From Bacteroidota bacterium (GTDB taxonomy: Bacteria > Bacteroidota > Bacteroidia > NS11-12g > UBA955), in contig VMCP01000030.1 in NCBI GenBank assembly GCA_008081305.1, forward strand, positions 1-7,590: 7,590 nucleotides of DNA, in the 5' to 3' direction. Of the stretch, positions 1 to 6,264 are shown piece by piece (within the stretch, counting starts at the first letter, position 1; each line of letters opens with the position of its first letter). Below the pieces are notes generated by a model, which was given only the letters and a program-made list of their open reading frames with translations, had not been told where the DNA came from and made no database searches. The translations under genes and the position numbers were made by a program.

Positions 1-30
1 TTTGGATTTTGGACCTGTATATCTTGCCAT
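1..30 (-). CDS. rpsD: 30S ribosomal protein S4 (uS4), first ten codons
   Basis: Only the beginning is in the window: ATG at 30-28 followed by codons for MARYTGPKSK, the standard N-terminus of S4 in Bacteroidota and many other bacteria. The position after rpsK is the standard alpha-operon order. S4 is a primary 16S rRNA binder that starts 30S assembly and, in E. coli and Bacillus, regulates ribosomal-protein mRNAs. The gene continues past the window edge, where rpoA and rplQ would be expected next. Confidence 0.93.
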   Translation of the reverse strand, partial: MARYTGPKSK

Positions 31-51
31 TAAAGTACTCTGTTACGTTAA

Positions 52-435
52 TTAAACTCTTCTGCGCTTAGGTGGACGACAACCATTGTGAGGCATTGGT
101 GTGATATCTGTAATAGAAGACACCTCAATACCTACAGCTTGTAGGTTACGAATAGCACTATCTCTTCCTGAACCAGGACCTTTAACAAACACTTCTACTT
201 TACGTAAACCGGCATCGTATGCAACTTTACCGCAATCCATTACTGCTACCTGTGCAGCGTAAGGAGTGTTCTTTTTAGATCCACGGAAACCCATTTTTCC
301 AGAAGAAGACCAGGAAATAACCTGCCCTTCCATATTGGTTACCGATATAATAATGTTGTTAAAAGTCGCCCTAATGTGCACTTGCCCCAAGGCATCAACT
401 TTAACTTTTTTCTTACTTACTTTCTTTTGAGCCAT
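52..435 (-). CDS. rpsK: 30S ribosomal protein S11 (uS11)
   Basis: S11 lies on the 30S platform beside the E site and the anti-Shine-Dalgarno end of 16S rRNA, with S7, S18 and S21. The 127-residue protein carries HIRATFNNIIISVTNMEGQV (20-39), SWSSSGKMGFRGSKKNTPYA (41-60), FVKGPGSGRDSAIRNL (83-98) and the invariant tail TPMPHNGCRPPKRRRV. Asn117-Gly118 in that tail corresponds to the position where E. coli S11 carries an isoaspartate. The basic N-terminal lead (MAQKKVSKKKVKVD) is the usual variable part. No Shine-Dalgarno site precedes it. A 21-base gap leads to rpsD. Confidence 0.98.
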   Translation of the reverse strand: MAQKKVSKKKVKVDALGQVHIRATFNNIIISVTNMEGQVISWSSSGKMGFRGSKKNTPYAAQVAVMDCGKVAYDAGLRKVEVFVKGPGSGRDSAIRNLQAVGIEVSSITDITPMPHNGCRPPKRRRV

Positions 436-450
436 TACTTAACGCGCTTA

Positions 451-828
451 TTATTTCGTTACTTTCTTTTTACCAGCAACTGTCTTTTTCTTTCCTTTAC
501 GAGTACGAGCGTTTGTACCTGTCTTTTGTCCACGTACGGGAAGTCCCTTACGATGACGCTGACCGCGGTAACAACCGATATCCATCAAACGCTTAATATT
601 CAATTGAACCTCTGAACGTAGCTCACCTTCTGTTTTCATATTCTCGGTGATATAGCCACGGATGGCCGCTAATTCATCATCGTTCCAATCGCTCACTTTC
701 TTATCTTGTGAGATTCCTGATTTATCCAATATCTCCGCAGCTTTGCTACTACCAATACCATAAATGTAGGTAAGGCCTATTACGCCGCGCTTATTCTTAG
801 GAAGATCTATACCTGCTATTCTAGCCAT
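451..828 (-). CDS. rpsM: 30S ribosomal protein S13 (uS13)
   Basis: S13 sits on the 30S head, forms intersubunit bridges with L5 and touches the P-site tRNA through its C-terminal tail. The 125-residue product starts MARIAGIDLPKNKRGVIGLT and has the helix-two-turn-helix region YIYGIGSSKAAEILDKSGIS (21-40). The signature LMDIGCYRGQRHRKGLPVRG (81-100) is followed by the very basic tail QKTGTNARTRKGKKKTVAGK and KKVTK. It is the first gene of the classical alpha block. In E. coli an mRNA pseudoknot before rpsM binds S4; here only six bases separate rpmJ from rpsM. rpsK follows after 15 bases. Confidence 0.98.
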   Translation of the reverse strand: MARIAGIDLPKNKRGVIGLTYIYGIGSSKAAEILDKSGISQDKKVSDWNDDELAAIRGYITENMKTEGELRSEVQLNIKRLMDIGCYRGQRHRKGLPVRGQKTGTNARTRKGKKKTVAGKKKVTK

Positions 829-834
829 GTGTTA

Positions 835-951
835 TTATCCTTGACGTTGCTTAAATTTTGGGTTTTTCTTATTGATCACATACACCTTCCCCTTACGGCG
901 TACGATCTTGCAGTCCTCACTGCGTTTCTTAACTGAAGTTCTTACTTTCAT
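835..951 (-). CDS. rpmJ: 50S ribosomal protein L36 (bL36), zinc-ligand-depleted form
   Basis: I translated this 38-residue gene by hand: MKVRTSVKKRSEDCKIVRRK then GKVYVINKKNPKFKQRQG and TAA. Start, length and the KQRQG end are those of L36, the smallest 50S protein, which binds 23S rRNA near the L6 and L16 regions. The zinc-binding form has three cysteines and one histidine (about positions 11, 14, 27 and 33); here only Cys14 remains, with Ser11, Asn27 and Phe33 at the others, so zinc binding is not expected. The gene lies between infA (five bases) and rpsM (six bases), its normal place. Confidence 0.97.
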   Translation of the reverse strand: MKVRTSVKKRSEDCKIVRRKGKVYVINKKNPKFKQRQG

Positions 952-956
952 ATCGG

Positions 957-1178
957 TTAATTCTTGTATCTTAAGGTAATGCGTCCCCTTGTTAAATCGT
1001 ACGGTGACATCTCCACTTGCACTTTATCTCCTGGGAGAATTCTTATGTAATGCATCCGCATTTTACCAGAAATGGTAGCAATAATTTCATGACCGTTACT
1101 CAATTTCACACGAAACATCGCGTTAGAAAGAGCCTCGGATATTACACCATCTTGTTTTATTGCATCTTGCTTGGACAT
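957..1178 (-). CDS. infA: Translation initiation factor IF-1
   Basis: IF1 binds the 30S A site and, with IF2 and IF3, controls formation of the initiation complex. The 73-residue protein is one S1/OB-fold domain, close to the usual 72 residues. It starts MSKQDAIKQDGVISEALSNA and holds the family core MFRVKLSNGHEIIATISGKM (21-40), RMHYIRILPGDKVQVEMSPY (41-60) and DLTRGRITLRYKN. The stretch before its ATG (TGCAACCCTTTTGAT) has no Shine-Dalgarno site. It stands 33 bases after secY, with a candidate promoter in that gap, and five bases before rpmJ. It is the only translation factor gene in the window. Confidence 0.98.
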   Translation of the reverse strand: MSKQDAIKQDGVISEALSNAMFRVKLSNGHEIIATISGKMRMHYIRILPGDKVQVEMSPYDLTRGRITLRYKN

Positions 1179-1191
1179 ATCAAAAGGGTTG

Positions 1192-1223
1192 CAAAATTAG
1201 TTATTTATTCATTAAAAATCAAC
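1192..1223 (-). promoter_or_regulatory. Candidate Bacteroidota-type promoter for infA
   Basis: On the minus strand, TAATTTTG at 1192-1199 matches the -7 consensus TAnnTTTG used by the primary sigma factor of Bacteroidota. A GTTG at 1220-1223, a three-of-four match to the -33 TTTG element, lies 20 bases upstream, within the usual spacing. The site falls at the end of secY and in the 33-base gap before infA, the widest gap in the window. If used, transcription would begin within about 10 bases of the infA ATG, giving a very short leader. The call is inference from motif and position; AT-rich gaps produce such matches by chance. Confidence 0.4.
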
Positions 1224-2579
1224 ATTCTGTGTTTGACCGGTCATACGACCTTTCAACTTACCACCGCCACTCATGAATCCATCGTACTTTCTCATCAATA
1301 AATAGCTTTCAATCTGTTGTAGCGTATCAAGCACAACACCAACCAATATCAGTAGGCTTGTTCCACCATAGAATTGTGAGAATTCTTGGTTCACATTGGC
1401 TTGAACAGCAAATACAGGAAGTACTGCGATCAGGCTGATGAAAATTGCACCTGGCAAAGTAATTCTCGTGATTACTTCATCAATATAGTTGGCGGTTTGT
1501 TTTCCGGGCTTAACTCCGGGAATAAATCCGTTATTTCTCTTCATCTCATCCGCCATCTGTACAGGATTGAAAAGAATCACTGTGTAGAAGTAGGTAAACA
1601 CAATAATCAAGAATACCAAAAATGCATTGTGCCAGAAACCGTAAGGATTCATTAAACTCATCAACCAACCAGGAGCGGTTGTTTCAGTATAGAAACTACC
1701 AATAGTTGCTGGTAAGAATAAAAGGGCTTGTGCGAAGATGATCGGCATTACACCAGCCGCCAAAATTTTGATAGGTAAGTAATTTCGTACTCCACCATAC
1801 TGACGATTACCCACAACACGCTTCGCGTAATTTACGCTGATTTTGCGGGTACCTTGTGTCAGCATAATTACCAACAGTACGACTAGGAACCAAATCACCA
1901 TTTCAACTAGGAACAAAATAGGACCACCTTTGGTCAAACGGAATAAAAACTCTCCTACCAAAGCAGATGGGAGACGAGCAATAATTCCAACCATAATGAT
2001 CAAACTGATACCATTACCTAAACCTCTATCTGTGATTCGCTCACCCATCCACATAGTGAACATGGTACCAGCAGTCAACAAGAATACGTTGGTAATTAGG
2101 AACATACTTTTGGACATCACATCACCGTAATTGAAAAGCAGTGCTCCTTGGTTACCAGGAGTAGAAATGATATTGTTCAGATATGCGTATGCCTGAATAG
2201 AAGTAAAAATGATGGTTAGTATTCGGGTATACTGGTTAATCTTACGACGGCCTTCCTCTCCTTCTTTCTGAATCCTTTGGAAGCTTGGAATCGCAATGGA
2301 TACCAACTGCATAAAGATAGACGCAGAAATGTAAGGCATGATACCCAACGCAAAAATGGCACCTCTTGCGAATGCACCACCTGCGAAGGTATTGATCAAT
2401 CCTAAAATATTATTCTTGGTTTGACCACGAAGACCCTCGAGCATTTCAGCATCAATACCAGGCAAGATTATATATGATCCCAAACGGTATATAACCAAGA
2501 GCAACAAGGTATACGTAATACGCTTGCGTAACTCTTCAATCGCCCAAATATGTTTGAAAGTATCGAGGATTTTCTTCAT
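1212..2579 (-). CDS. secY: Preprotein translocase subunit SecY
   Basis: SecY is the ten-helix pore of the SecYEG translocon in the inner membrane; it passes unfolded exported proteins (with SecA) and inserts membrane proteins directly from the ribosome. The 455-residue product has the expected hydrophobic pattern: first helix about 21-40, plug and second helix 59-98 with FALGIMPYISASIFMQL (76-92), and further helices up to about 406-424. Other family marks are GERITDRGLGNG (179-190), the cytoplasmic loop around GTRKISVNYAKR (243-254), NNGFIPGVKPGKQT (349-362) and LVGVVLDTLQQIESYLLMR (412-430). The length is slightly above the about 440 of many SecY proteins. Lying one base after rplO, it is co-transcribed with ribosomal genes as in most bacteria. 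A weak purine run (GAGAAG) precedes its ATG. No adk or map gene follows. Confidence 0.99.
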   Translation of the reverse strand: MKKILDTFKHIWAIEELRKRITYTLLLLVIYRLGSYIILPGIDAEMLEGLRGQTKNNILGLINTFAGGAFARGAIFALGIMPYISASIFMQLVSIAIPSFQRIQKEGEEGRRKINQYTRILTIIFTSIQAYAYLNNIISTPGNQGALLFNYGDVMSKSMFLITNVFLLTAGTMFTMWMGERITDRGLGNGISLIIMVGIIARLPSALVGEFLFRLTKGGPILFLVEMVIWFLVVLLVIMLTQGTRKISVNYAKRVVGNRQYGGVRNYLPIKILAAGVMPIIFAQALLFLPATIGSFYTETTAPGWLMSLMNPYGFWHNAFLVFLIIVFTYFYTVILFNPVQMADEMKRNNGFIPGVKPGKQTANYIDEVITRITLPGAIFISLIAVLPVFAVQANVNQEFSQFYGGTSLLILVGVVLDTLQQIESYLLMRKYDGFMSGGGKLKGRMTGQTQNVDF

Positions 2580-2580
2580 A

Positions 2581-3033
2581 CTACTTCTCGTTTACATGGG
2601 CACTACCACCCGCTTTTTCGATAGCTGCTTTAGCAGATTCACTGAACTTATCAGCATGAACCTCTAAACCAGATTTCATTTCACCACGACCAAGAATTTT
2701 GTATAACTCGTTCTTACCGATAAGGTTCTTACCAATCAACACCTCACGGTCGATTTTTGTAACCTTCAATTCGTCAGCAAGACCCTGCAATACATCCAGG
2801 TTGATAGCAGCATACTCTACACGGTTGATGTTCTTGAATCCACCCTTAGGGATACGACGTTGCAAAGGCATCTGACCACCCTCAAAACCGATTTTTCTAG
2901 AGTAACCGGTACGAGACTGTGCACCCTTATGACCCTTTGTAGACGTTCCACCACGGCCAGAACCCTGACCACGACCAATACGTTTTCTTGTTTTTATGGA
3001 ACCTGCTGCGGGTTTTAAATTACTTAAGTCCAT
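2581..3033 (-). CDS. rplO: 50S ribosomal protein L15 (uL15)
   Basis: L15 is a late-assembling 50S protein with a long N-terminal extension that threads into 23S rRNA. The 150-residue product starts MDLSNLKPAAGSIKTRKRIG and has the glycine- and arginine-rich extension (RGQGSGRGGTSTKGHKGAQS, 21-40), then GFEGGQMPLQRRIPKGGF (49-66). The C-terminal globular part ends AIEKAGGSAHVNEK. It overlaps the rpmD stop by one base and has no Shine-Dalgarno site, so re-initiation after rpmD is likely. It is the only gene in the window that ends in TAG instead of TAA. The secY start is one base downstream of the stop. Confidence 0.98.
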   Translation of the reverse strand: MDLSNLKPAAGSIKTRKRIGRGQGSGRGGTSTKGHKGAQSRTGYSRKIGFEGGQMPLQRRIPKGGFKNINRVEYAAINLDVLQGLADELKVTKIDREVLIGKNLIGKNELYKILGRGEMKSGLEVHADKFSESAKAAIEKAGGSAHVNEK

Positions 3034-3212
3034 TAGAGATTTTCAATTTTTAATAAGTGTTGAACTGTACGAATCATTCCTTCAATTTGAGGATTAACCT
3101 CAACCTCACGACTCGCATGCATTTTTCTTAATCCTAAAGCCTTCAAGGTAGCTTTTTGGTTTTTAGGGTATCCAATACCACTTTTAACCTGAGTGATTCT
3201 AACCTTTGTCAT
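3033..3212 (-). CDS. rpmD: 50S ribosomal protein L30 (uL30)
   Basis: I translated this short gene by hand: 59 residues beginning MTKVRITQVKSGIGYPKNQK and ending QHLLKIENL before TAA. The middle TLKALGLRKMHASREV (22-37) is the L30 signature (A T L x A L G L R K x). L30 is a small 50S protein contacting 23S and 5S rRNA. The gene sits between rpsE and rplO, its standard place. Its TAA stop and the ATG of rplO share one base (TAATG), an arrangement that favours translational coupling by a terminating ribosome. rpmD is lost in some bacterial lineages but is intact here. Confidence 0.97.
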   Translation of the reverse strand: MTKVRITQVKSGIGYPKNQKATLKALGLRKMHASREVEVNPQIEGMIRTVQHLLKIENL

Positions 3213-3217
3213 TTGCT

Positions 3218-3739
3218 TTATCCGTTAAATACTTGTTTAACACTAATCCCTCTTAACTGGGCAACTGAAATCGCATCGCGCATAGACGTCAATGCTTTGA
3301 ATGTTGCCTTTACCACGTTGTGTGGGTTAGAAGAACCTTTAGATTTTGCTAATACGTCGGTAACACCTGCACTCTCAAGGACTGCACGCATTGCACCACC
3401 TGCAATTACACCGGTACCCGAAGAAGCTGGACGTAATAATACGCGCCCCCCTCCGTATTTACCTAATTGCTCGTGTGGCACAGTACCGTTGATCACGTTC
3501 ACCTTAATAAGGTTCTTTTTCGCATCTTCGATACCTTTATTGATTGCTTCAATCACCTCACCAGATTTACCTAAACCATGACCTACGGTTCCATTACCGT
3601 CACCTACAACTACTAGTGCGGTGAAGCTAAATGTACGACCACCTTTGGTCACTTTTGCTACACGGTTAATGTTAACCACTTTCTCTGTTAAGGTGATATC
3701 ACCTGGACGGATGCGTTGATTGTTATTCAAATTTGACAT
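3218..3739 (-). CDS. rpsE: 30S ribosomal protein S5 (uS5)
   Basis: S5 acts in decoding fidelity and, with S3 and S4, in the mRNA entry site; changes in its N-terminal loop are the classical route to spectinomycin resistance in E. coli. The 173-residue protein has the double-stranded-RNA-like N-terminal domain with VNINRVAKVTKGGRTFSFTA (22-41), then VVVGDGNGTVGHGLGKSGEV (43-62), and the C-terminal domain with LLRPASSGTGVIAGGAMRAV (101-120) and GSSNPHNVVKATFKAL (135-150). Length is normal. rpmD starts five bases after the stop. There is no Shine-Dalgarno sequence; the leader before its ATG is A-rich. Confidence 0.98.
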   Translation of the reverse strand: MSNLNNNQRIRPGDITLTEKVVNINRVAKVTKGGRTFSFTALVVVGDGNGTVGHGLGKSGEVIEAINKGIEDAKKNLIKVNVINGTVPHEQLGKYGGGRVLLRPASSGTGVIAGGAMRAVLESAGVTDVLAKSKGSSNPHNVVKATFKALTSMRDAISVAQLRGISVKQVFNG

Positions 3740-3751
3740 TTTCGTTTACAA

Positions 3752-4108
3752 TTAAAATTCAAGCCCTCCTTCACGAGCTCCATCAGCTAAACTTTTCACA
3801 CGTCCGTGATATAAGTAACCACCGCGATCAAAAACTACACTGTTAATACCTGCAGCTTTCGCTAGTTCAGCTATTTTCTTTCCTACCATTGCAGCTTTTG
3901 CTACTTTGGTTTCTTTTGCATCGGATATCTCAGCCACACGTGATGAAGCTGAAGCTAACGTTACACCCGCGGTGTCATCGATTAACTGTACGTAAATATC
4001 CTTATTACTTCTGTAAACGCTTAAGCGAGGACGTGCGGCGGTACCGGTAACCACGCCACGAATACGTTTACGAATCTTATTTCTTCTAGATACTTTAGAC
4101 TTTGCCAT
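3752..4108 (-). CDS. rplR: 50S ribosomal protein L18 (uL18)
   Basis: L18 binds 5S rRNA with L5 and attaches it to the central protuberance of the 50S. The 118 residues match the bacterial family. An N-terminal basic segment (MAKSKVSRRNKIRKRIRG, 1-18) leads into ARPRLSVYRSNKDIYVQLID (25-44), and the conserved end reads VVFDRGGYLYHGRVKSLADG (91-110) followed by AREGGLEF. The middle (about 62-88) is a Lys- and Ala-rich helix. Spacing to rpsE is 12 bases. No Shine-Dalgarno site is visible before its ATG. Confidence 0.98.
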   Translation of the reverse strand: MAKSKVSRRNKIRKRIRGVVTGTAARPRLSVYRSNKDIYVQLIDDTAGVTLASASSRVAEISDAKETKVAKAAMVGKKIAELAKAAGINSVVFDRGGYLYHGRVKSLADGAREGGLEF

Positions 4109-4117
4109 GATTTACGA

Positions 4118-4669
4118 TTATTTAGCCGCAGATTTACCTGCTTTCTTACGTAAAACTTCACCCGCAAATTTGATACCCTTACCCTTGTATGGCTCAGGTT
4201 TGCGGAAAGAGCGAATCTTCGCTGCTACTTGTCCCAGTAATTGCTTATCGCAGCTGGTTAGTGTAATGTTTGGGTTTTTACCCTTTACAGTCTCGGTTGC
4301 TACCTTTATCTCCTCAGGAATTTGAAGAACGATTTTGTGAGAATATCCCACAACAAATTCCACAATATTACCCTGGTTTGAAACCTTGTAACCTACACCG
4401 ACTAATTCTTGATTAACTGAGTGTCCAACAGACACGCCAACAATCAAGTTGTTCAACAACGAACGGTATAGGCCATGAAGGCTTTTATCCTGTTTGCTGT
4501 CGCTTGGGCGATTTACTGTCATCACTCCTTCCTCATGCTTCACTTCAAAGTGAGCTGGGAATTCTTGAGACATTTCTCCTTTTGGGCCTTTTGCCTTCAC
4601 TAGACCAGGGGTAATGGTTACCTCTGTACCTTGTGGGACAGCAATCGGCGCGTTTCCTACTCGTGACAT
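4118..4669 (-). CDS. rplF: 50S ribosomal protein L6 (uL6)
   Basis: L6 lies at the base of the 50S stalk next to the sarcin-ricin loop, where elongation factors bind. The 183-residue protein shows its two tandem alpha/beta repeats: the first covers about 1-80 (MSRVGNAPIAVPQG; LHGLYRSLLNNLIVGVS at 64-80), the second about 85-170 (ELVGVGYKVS at 88-97; VVGYSHKI at 106-113). The family signature PEPYKGKGIKFAGEVLRKK occupies 158-176. The region just upstream of the ATG (4670-4687) is almost entirely A and T and has no Shine-Dalgarno site. rplR follows after nine bases. Nothing is truncated or unusual. Confidence 0.98.
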   Translation of the reverse strand: MSRVGNAPIAVPQGTEVTITPGLVKAKGPKGEMSQEFPAHFEVKHEEGVMTVNRPSDSKQDKSLHGLYRSLLNNLIVGVSVGHSVNQELVGVGYKVSNQGNIVEFVVGYSHKIVLQIPEEIKVATETVKGKNPNITLTSCDKQLLGQVAAKIRSFRKPEPYKGKGIKFAGEVLRKKAGKSAAK

Positions 4670-4687
4670 TTATTTAATTGATTTATT

Positions 4688-5086
4688 TTATTGTACGTAA
4701 CACAAAACTTCACCACCAATACCCTGCTGGCGTGCTTCCTTATCGGTCATAACACCCTTAGAGGTGGTGATAATCGCAACACCTAGGCCATTCATTACAC
4801 GTGGAAGTGTTTTCTTGTCTGCATATTGACGCAAACCAGGAGTACTCACACGCTGCAATGATTGAATAGCACTTTGGCGGGTTTGTGGGTGATATTTCAA
4901 AGCAATTTTTATTACACCTTGCTTGTTTTCGGTATCCTCGAACTTATACTTAAGAATATATCCCTTTTCGTATAAAACGCGGGTCATTTCCTTTTTAAGG
5001 TTGTTCGCTGGTATCTCTACCACGCGGTGATGCGCTTTAATGGCATTCCGCAAACGGGTTAGATAATCTGCTATAGGATCAGTCAT
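4688..5086 (-). CDS. rpsH: 30S ribosomal protein S8 (uS8)
   Basis: S8 is a primary 16S rRNA binder in the central domain (helix 21) and in E. coli also represses the spc operon by binding its mRNA. The 132-residue product begins MTDPIADYLTRLRNA, the family N-terminal motif, and ends with the rRNA-binding signature LGVAIITTSKGVMTDKEARQ (101-120) followed by GIGGEVLCYV (122-131). RVSTPGLRQYADKKTLPRV (79-97) is the conserved connecting segment. Length and all motifs are normal. Its start is preceded by an A-rich stretch with no Shine-Dalgarno sequence, and an 18-base AT-rich gap leads to rplF. Confidence 0.98.
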   Translation of the reverse strand: MTDPIADYLTRLRNAIKAHHRVVEIPANNLKKEMTRVLYEKGYILKYKFEDTENKQGVIKIALKYHPQTRQSAIQSLQRVSTPGLRQYADKKTLPRVMNGLGVAIITTSKGVMTDKEARQQGIGGEVLCYVQ

Positions 5087-5097
5087 TATTTTTTACT

Positions 5098-5367
5098 TTA
5101 CCAACTTGACTTAGTTACACCTGGAATTTTCCCATCGCTCGCCAGTTGTCTGAACTGGTTACGGCAAAGACCAAATACACGGATGTATCCACGGGGTTTA
5201 CCAGTGATTTTACAACGATTTCTCAAACGTACAGGAGAAGCGTTACGTGGTAACTTCTGCAATGCATCATAGTCACCTTCAGCTTTCAACTGGGCACGTT
5301 TTTCAGCGTAGCGTTCAACTAATTTTTCACGCTTGCGCTGTCTTGCTTTCATACTTTCTTTTGCCAT
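5098..5367 (-). CDS. rpsN: 30S ribosomal protein S14 (uS14), zinc-free long form
   Basis: S14 is a 30S head protein needed for late assembly and contacts S3, S10 and S19. At 89 residues it belongs to the long class; the short zinc-binding class is about 61 residues. The C-terminal core RNRCKITGKPRGYIRVFGLC (49-68) followed by RNQFRQLASDGKIPGVTKSSW is the family signature. Only two cysteines remain (Cys52 and Cys68), so the four-cysteine zinc site of the short class is not present. The N-terminus MAKESMKARQRKREKLVERY is basic and probably helical. The gene sits in its normal place between rplE and rpsH, with an 11-base gap to the latter. Confidence 0.98.
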   Translation of the reverse strand: MAKESMKARQRKREKLVERYAEKRAQLKAEGDYDALQKLPRNASPVRLRNRCKITGKPRGYIRVFGLCRNQFRQLASDGKIPGVTKSSW

Positions 5368-5370
5368 GTA

Positions 5371-5922
5371 TTAATTCTTTTGGAAAGGAAATCCCATTAA
5401 ACGTAATAATTCTAAACTCTCTTCGTCTGTTTCAGCAGAAGTCACAATCGTGATATCCATACCTGAAATACGATTTACTTTATCGATATCAATCTCTGGG
5501 AAGATGATTTGCTCTGTGATACCCATGGTAAAGTTACCACGACCATCAAATCCTTTTGCCATCAATCCCTGGAAGTCACGTACACGCGGTAGAGACACGG
5601 AGATAAATCTATCAAGGAAATCAAACATCTTCTCTTGACGAAGGGTTACTTTACAGCCAATTGGCATATTTTCACGAAGTTTAAAGTTCGAAATTGCCTT
5701 CTTGGATAATGTAGGAACCGCTTTTTGACCAGTAATTTTGGTCATTTCTTCAACAGCAGCGTCTACTATTTTTTTGTCGTTCACAGCAGCACCGATACCT
5801 TGGTTCAAAACAACCTTGGTGATTTTAGGTACTTGCATGGAGTTCTTATAATTGAACTTCGCTTGCATAGCTGGAACAACCTCTTCAAAATACTTTGTTC
5901 TAAGTCTAGGTGTATAGCTCAT
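5371..5922 (-). CDS. rplE: 50S ribosomal protein L5 (uL5)
   Basis: L5 binds 5S rRNA and forms part of the central protuberance, contacting S13 and the P-site tRNA. The 183 residues match the usual length. Motifs seen: VPKITKVVLNQGIG (31-44), ISNFKLRENMPIGCKVTLR (77-95), LPRVRDFQGL (111-120), IFPEID (140-145), GMDITIVTSAETDEES (154-169) and LLRLMGFPF near the end. MSYTPRLRTKYFEEVVPAM is a typical Bacteroidota-like N-terminus. In E. coli the rplX-rplE junction is where S8 binds the mRNA to repress the spc operon; the 15-base gap here shows no obvious S8-type stem. rpsN follows after three bases. Confidence 0.98.
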   Translation of the reverse strand: MSYTPRLRTKYFEEVVPAMQAKFNYKNSMQVPKITKVVLNQGIGAAVNDKKIVDAAVEEMTKITGQKAVPTLSKKAISNFKLRENMPIGCKVTLRQEKMFDFLDRFISVSLPRVRDFQGLMAKGFDGRGNFTMGITEQIIFPEIDIDKVNRISGMDITIVTSAETDEESLELLRLMGFPFQKN

Positions 5923-5937
5923 TATTCTCTAATTCAG

Positions 5938-6261
5938 TTATTTAACAAACTCCCCAGATTTCTTAGCTACACGCTGAAGTTTACCGTTTTCATCGCGCTT
6001 GCGACCAACTCTTGTTGGGGTGCCATCAACTGTCAACATTAAATTTGAAATATGTACGGGAGCTTCAATTTTATCGATGCTTCCGCTGGTATTTTGAGCA
6101 GTAGGCTTGCGGTGCTTTGTAACGATGTTTACACCCTCGATCAACGCACGTTGATCTTCAGGATAAACCTTCAGTACGCGACCAGTCTTACCTTTGTCAT
6201 CACCAGCTATTACGGTAACGGTATCGCCTTTTTTGATATGTAATTTCATTCGGTTTGCCAT
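5938..6261 (-). CDS. rplX: 50S ribosomal protein L24 (uL24)
   Basis: L24 is an early 50S assembly protein that binds the 5' end of 23S rRNA and borders the exit tunnel. The 107-residue product has the KOW motif near the N-terminus (LHIKKGDTVTVIAGDDKGKTG, split here as LHIKKGDTVT 7-16 and VIAGDDKGKTG 17-27) and the family block GVNIVTKHRKPTAQN (43-57) followed by GSIDKIEAPVHISN (60-73). RVGRKRDENGKLQRVAKKSG (84-103) is the usual basic C-terminus. The start MANRMKLHIKKGD could alternatively begin at Met5, but the upstream ATG is only three bases from the rplN stop and gives tight coupling. A 15-base gap separates it from rplE. Confidence 0.98.
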   Translation of the reverse strand: MANRMKLHIKKGDTVTVIAGDDKGKTGRVLKVYPEDQRALIEGVNIVTKHRKPTAQNTSGSIDKIEAPVHISNLMLTVDGTPTRVGRKRDENGKLQRVAKKSGEFVK

Positions 6262-6264
6262 TAT

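Noticed and set aside
376..615. Plus-strand open frame of 79 codons
   Set aside because: It lies antisense to rpsK and rpsM, both unambiguous, and its product resembles no known protein and has low-complexity composition.
1017..1301. Plus-strand open frame of 94 codons across the secY-infA gap
   Set aside because: It is mostly antisense to infA and the end of secY and shows no recognisable protein features.
3156..3581. Plus-strand open frame of 141 codons
   Set aside because: It is antisense to rpsE and rpmD. Its length follows from the codon choice of the conserved genes opposite it, and no start context or protein motif supports it.
4670..4687. AT-rich gap before rplF as a possible promoter
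   Set aside because: The bases are nearly all A and T, but no TAnnTTTG or -33 element is present; it is better read as an unstructured leader.
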